From positions 101,120,436 to 101,184,435 of the forward strand of contig CM035807.1 in the NCBI GenBank assembly GCA_020466095.1: DNA of 64,000 nucleotides, read 5' to 3'. Below the pieces are notes generated by a model. It was not told the origin of the DNA, made no database searches, and was given only the letters and a program-made list of their open reading frames with translations. Of the stretch, positions 60,925 through 64,000 are shown piece by piece. Positions within the stretch are counted from its first letter, which is position 1, and every line of letters starts with the position of its first letter. The position numbers and the translations under genes are program-made. The stretch is from Chlorops oryzae. Lineage: Eukaryota; Arthropoda; Insecta; Diptera; Chloropidae.

Positions 60925-62229
60925 TATATAAATAACTGATCTCCTTCGATTCGATAAGTCTGCTTTTGGCGAGAGCTTACGTAAATAATTTCCCCAAAAA
61001 TGTTACAAAACTCCTTTCGATTCGAATCGACCCATTGAGCATGTAGCTCCCCGCTCGCATGTACAAAATAAACATGCCCGATAAAACTCGAATCGTTGAA
61101 TTTATTGTTGAACGACTCATGCATAAGTACCTACCCAAAAAATTAGTAATAAGCGCATGAAAAGTTGGGCTTGTCACTTCTGTGTTTGTGCTAAATGGCA
61201 TGAAATTTTTGCTTTTAGTTTCGGATATTACCTTTTTGTCCCCTTTTTTTCTGTTTCGGCTTATTTTCGTTTCTGTTTTTGTTTTTGTTTACTAAGTTTC
61301 TCGTTAATAATGAAAGAATGTTTCTAATTGGGAGTCAAAAATCATCTTATGTGACGTGATTTCGAGTAATTAGCCTTGAGAGTTTTACTTTATTTTAATT
61401 TTTTTTCTTTTTTTCTTTAATATAATAAAGACGATGACCTTGAATGTCATCGTGATACAGAAAAAATATATAAAAAAAAAATTAAAAAAATTTAAAAATT
61501 TAAAAAATATTTTTAAAAAATTTAAAAAAAAATTAAAAAAAAGAAAATTTAAAAAAATTAAGTGGTAAGAGAATCGAATTAATCAAATTAAATTTTTGTT
61601 GGTAAAGACTAGACAAGAAAACTTTATTTCAAATTAAACACAAACAAAAAATGAAATGGCCCATCACACAGCCGCGGCCGGCCAATGACCCCAGAGTAAG
61701 AGTAATTTTCAAAAGCCAATAACTGCCAATAAGAAATTAAATACAACACAAACGATAATGTAAAATGAAATAATAAACAAACGAACAAACAGTCAAGTAA
61801 ACAGACAACATCAGAAGCGATATGGTGTTATGGCGTCAAACGAAATATTCGCCATTTTTTTGTTGCTTTTGTTTTTACCCGAGCCAATGGCACACGCAAG
61901 CCCACAACAACACGTCCCCCCTCAAATGAATTTTTCGTTTGTTTTTCGCATCGCTGGACGGCCGTTGGAGCACTTCAGTTTGATCGGCACTATTTAGCCG
62001 CGTCCAGACACGAAAAAAAACTTCATAAAAAACATATAAAAATAATAAATGAAAAGAAAAAAACACAAAAAACAAAAAAGTGTGGCAGCAAACAAGCTCA
62101 AATGAAATTTACAACACCAATTGGAATAAATCTTTAGCCATCATTTTGTCGCTTAGGTCGTGGCTAAAATGACTCAATCGTTCTCTTTTCTTCTTGTTAT
62201 TCTTCTGTTTCAATATGTAATCAATCTGT
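60925..62229. other. Non-coding upstream DNA
   Basis: No gene seen. Two A-rich patches (about 61,465-61,560). The overlapping frames at 60,906-61,201 have no recognisable domain. Confidence 0.4.
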
Positions 62230-62520
62230 AATCTTTTTTATATTTTTTTAATATATTTTTTAATTTTTTTTTATTTTTTTTTATTTATTTTTTTATTTTT
62301 TTATATTTTTTATTATTTTTTTTTATTTTTTATAAAAAAAAAATTTTTATTTTTTTTTTTTAAATTTTTTTTTATTTTTTTATTTTTTTTTTTTTTTTAT
62401 TTTTTTAATATTTTTTTTATTTTTATTTTTTTATATTTTTTTTTATTTTTTTTTTTATTTTTATAAATTTAAAAATTTTTAATTTTTTTTTTATAATTTT
62501 TTTTTTAGTTTTTTTTCTAT
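62230..62520. repeat. T-rich AT-only tract
   Basis: About 290 bp of tttttatttttt words, with long T homopolymers. Non-coding. Confidence 0.9.
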
Positions 62521-64000
62521 TTTACTTTGAATGAATTCTCGGAAAAAAAGGGAACGAATTGGCTTTATCGTATCGCTTTTATCAATTCACGTGGCTCAAC
62601 GCAAACTTCCGGCTTTTTTGTTTGGAATTCGATAGGAAAGCTCTTTAATTTCTTTGTTATTCCATTTGTTTCGATCACCTTTCTCGCATACCTATTATTT
62701 TTCAAATAAATAATCATGTGAAAAAACAAACATTGGAGTAAAAAATAAAAATAGATAAATGGTTTCAGAAATCCTTCAGGCCGCAATTGGATTCAAAGAT
62801 CTTCAATGAAAAACATCTATTCGTCTTTATTTAGAGCAAATCCAAAGACCTACATATATCTTGCCTAAGATGTCCTTTAATATAAAATTTTGAGTTGTGT
62901 CACTTTTTAGTTTTATACAAAAATTATAAAAAATAAAATAAAAAATCTTTAAGTACATTGGCAACTTTCCCCACTTAAACAAGAGCTTTAAGTCGATTTT
63001 GTCATCATTTTCCTTCTATTGATTGCGCGTTCCTTATGATCAGCCTTTTATTCATCTCTTGGCAATTTAACTTTGCTTGGCTGCTGCCGCTGAAAACTTG
63101 GCACTTGGCACAAACGGGACTCGAGCGGCTCTGCACCGGAATTGTTCGAAAAAATTGTAAGAGAAAAAAAATTCGTACAAAATTAAGCCAATAATTCTTT
63201 TTACACCATACATCATCGTAAAGTCGTAAAAAAAAACTTACTGAAACAGAGTTGCCATATTATTTTATTGTTTTTTTTTTTCTTTCTTTCTTTTCTTTTT
63301 TTTTTGCTACATATTCAAATACTATCGCTCTGACTTTATACCCTATCATACGACTACTATGTGTGCAGATCGATAGCTTTGCGTCCTTCAATATATCAGA
63401 GGGTTAACAGAAGAATTAGTGTAATAAGCACAAATAAGTTAATGTTGACTCAAAGTAATGTTTGTTTTGATGAATGAGCTGATTGGTTTGTAAAGTATAC
63501 CGGATGTTCCGTTCGTGAAGGTCAACCGGTCGGGTTAGATGTTCATTTAGATATTTAATTTTCTCATCTTATTTTCAAAAAATTTATTAGACATATGGGG
63601 TACCAAATTAAAGGAAATCGATCCAGCATTTTGAATAAAATAAAAAATTAGGGTCTTAATTGGACACTTTTCATACCAAAATGGCTTCCAAAGTAAAAAA
63701 AAAGCTTGAAAGTTGTTGTTCATACTTCTTATTCGACCCTTGAAATAATTCATTTTAATTTTGGTTTGAATTCTTCGGGCTTCACATTTCATAACAGAAA
63801 TGTTTGGACCCTGAGCCCGAAGAATTCAAACCAAAATTAAATTGAAAGTTTTTTTTTCCGAATTTTTCACTTTGACCGTTTATTTTTCACTCAATGGGTC
63901 AAATTTTTACCATCAATTTAATTTTTCCTAAAAGCACATACAATTGGCATTCAAACTGCATTTAAGTTTTTTTTTTTTTCTACAATAAACCATTATCGTG
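62521..64000. other. Non-coding DNA with a hairpin near the window end
   Basis: No supportable gene. An inverted pair (ttttggtttgaattcttcgg at about 63,758 and its complement ending about 63,835) would form a hairpin with a stem of about 30 bp. Mobile-element boundaries could not be fixed. Confidence 0.4.

Overview
This is a eukaryotic, AT-rich, intron-bearing window from a higher fly. The intron style, SINE/LINE types and microsatellites fit a brachyceran dipteran, and a tephritid fruit fly is my best guess (inference). It holds one host gene: the coding part of lilliputian (lilli), the single fly AF4/FMR2-family gene. The gene runs on the minus strand from about 24,018 down to 13,775. I could place ten coding exons with splice sites. 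Together they give a protein of about 2,250 residues with the family layout: an N-terminal homology region, a Ser/acidic (ALF) region, a long low-complexity middle, and a conserved C-terminal homology domain spread over exons 5-10. Four apparent single-base frameshifts interrupt the reading frame. Each lies in or beside repetitive coding DNA in exons 1, 4 and 5, while the conserved parts are clean. This looks more like consensus or assembly error than gene death.

Layout: 1-13,774 is the 3' side of lilli (3' UTR of unknown end, then intergenic DNA) with MITEs and one tRNA-derived SINE. 13,775-24,019 is the coding part of lilli. 24,020-64,000 is upstream of the first recognised coding exon, probably the very long 5' intron(s), and carries no other host gene I can support. 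A CAA-rich stretch near 55,800-56,260 is a weak candidate for a 5' noncoding exon.

The upstream 40 kb is a mobile-element landing ground. The main element is a 3.06-kb DNA transposon (29,345-32,401) with two 607-bp terminal inverted repeats and a DDE transposase (DDE_Tnp_4-like), split by one extra base in an A-run. Also present are a 1.6-kb fold-back Tc1-like derivative, pogo-like elements with TA duplications, hAT-type MITEs with 8-bp duplications (one nested inside a pogo element), a piggyBac-type TTAA MITE, a family with CCCAGC termini (one copy carrying tandem repeats and a tRNA-like block), a fold-back composite enclosing the tail of a LINE, and long polypurine/polypyrimidine, AT-only and microsatellite tracts.

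Most long open frames outside lilli and the 3-kb transposon are translations of simple repeats and were left out.
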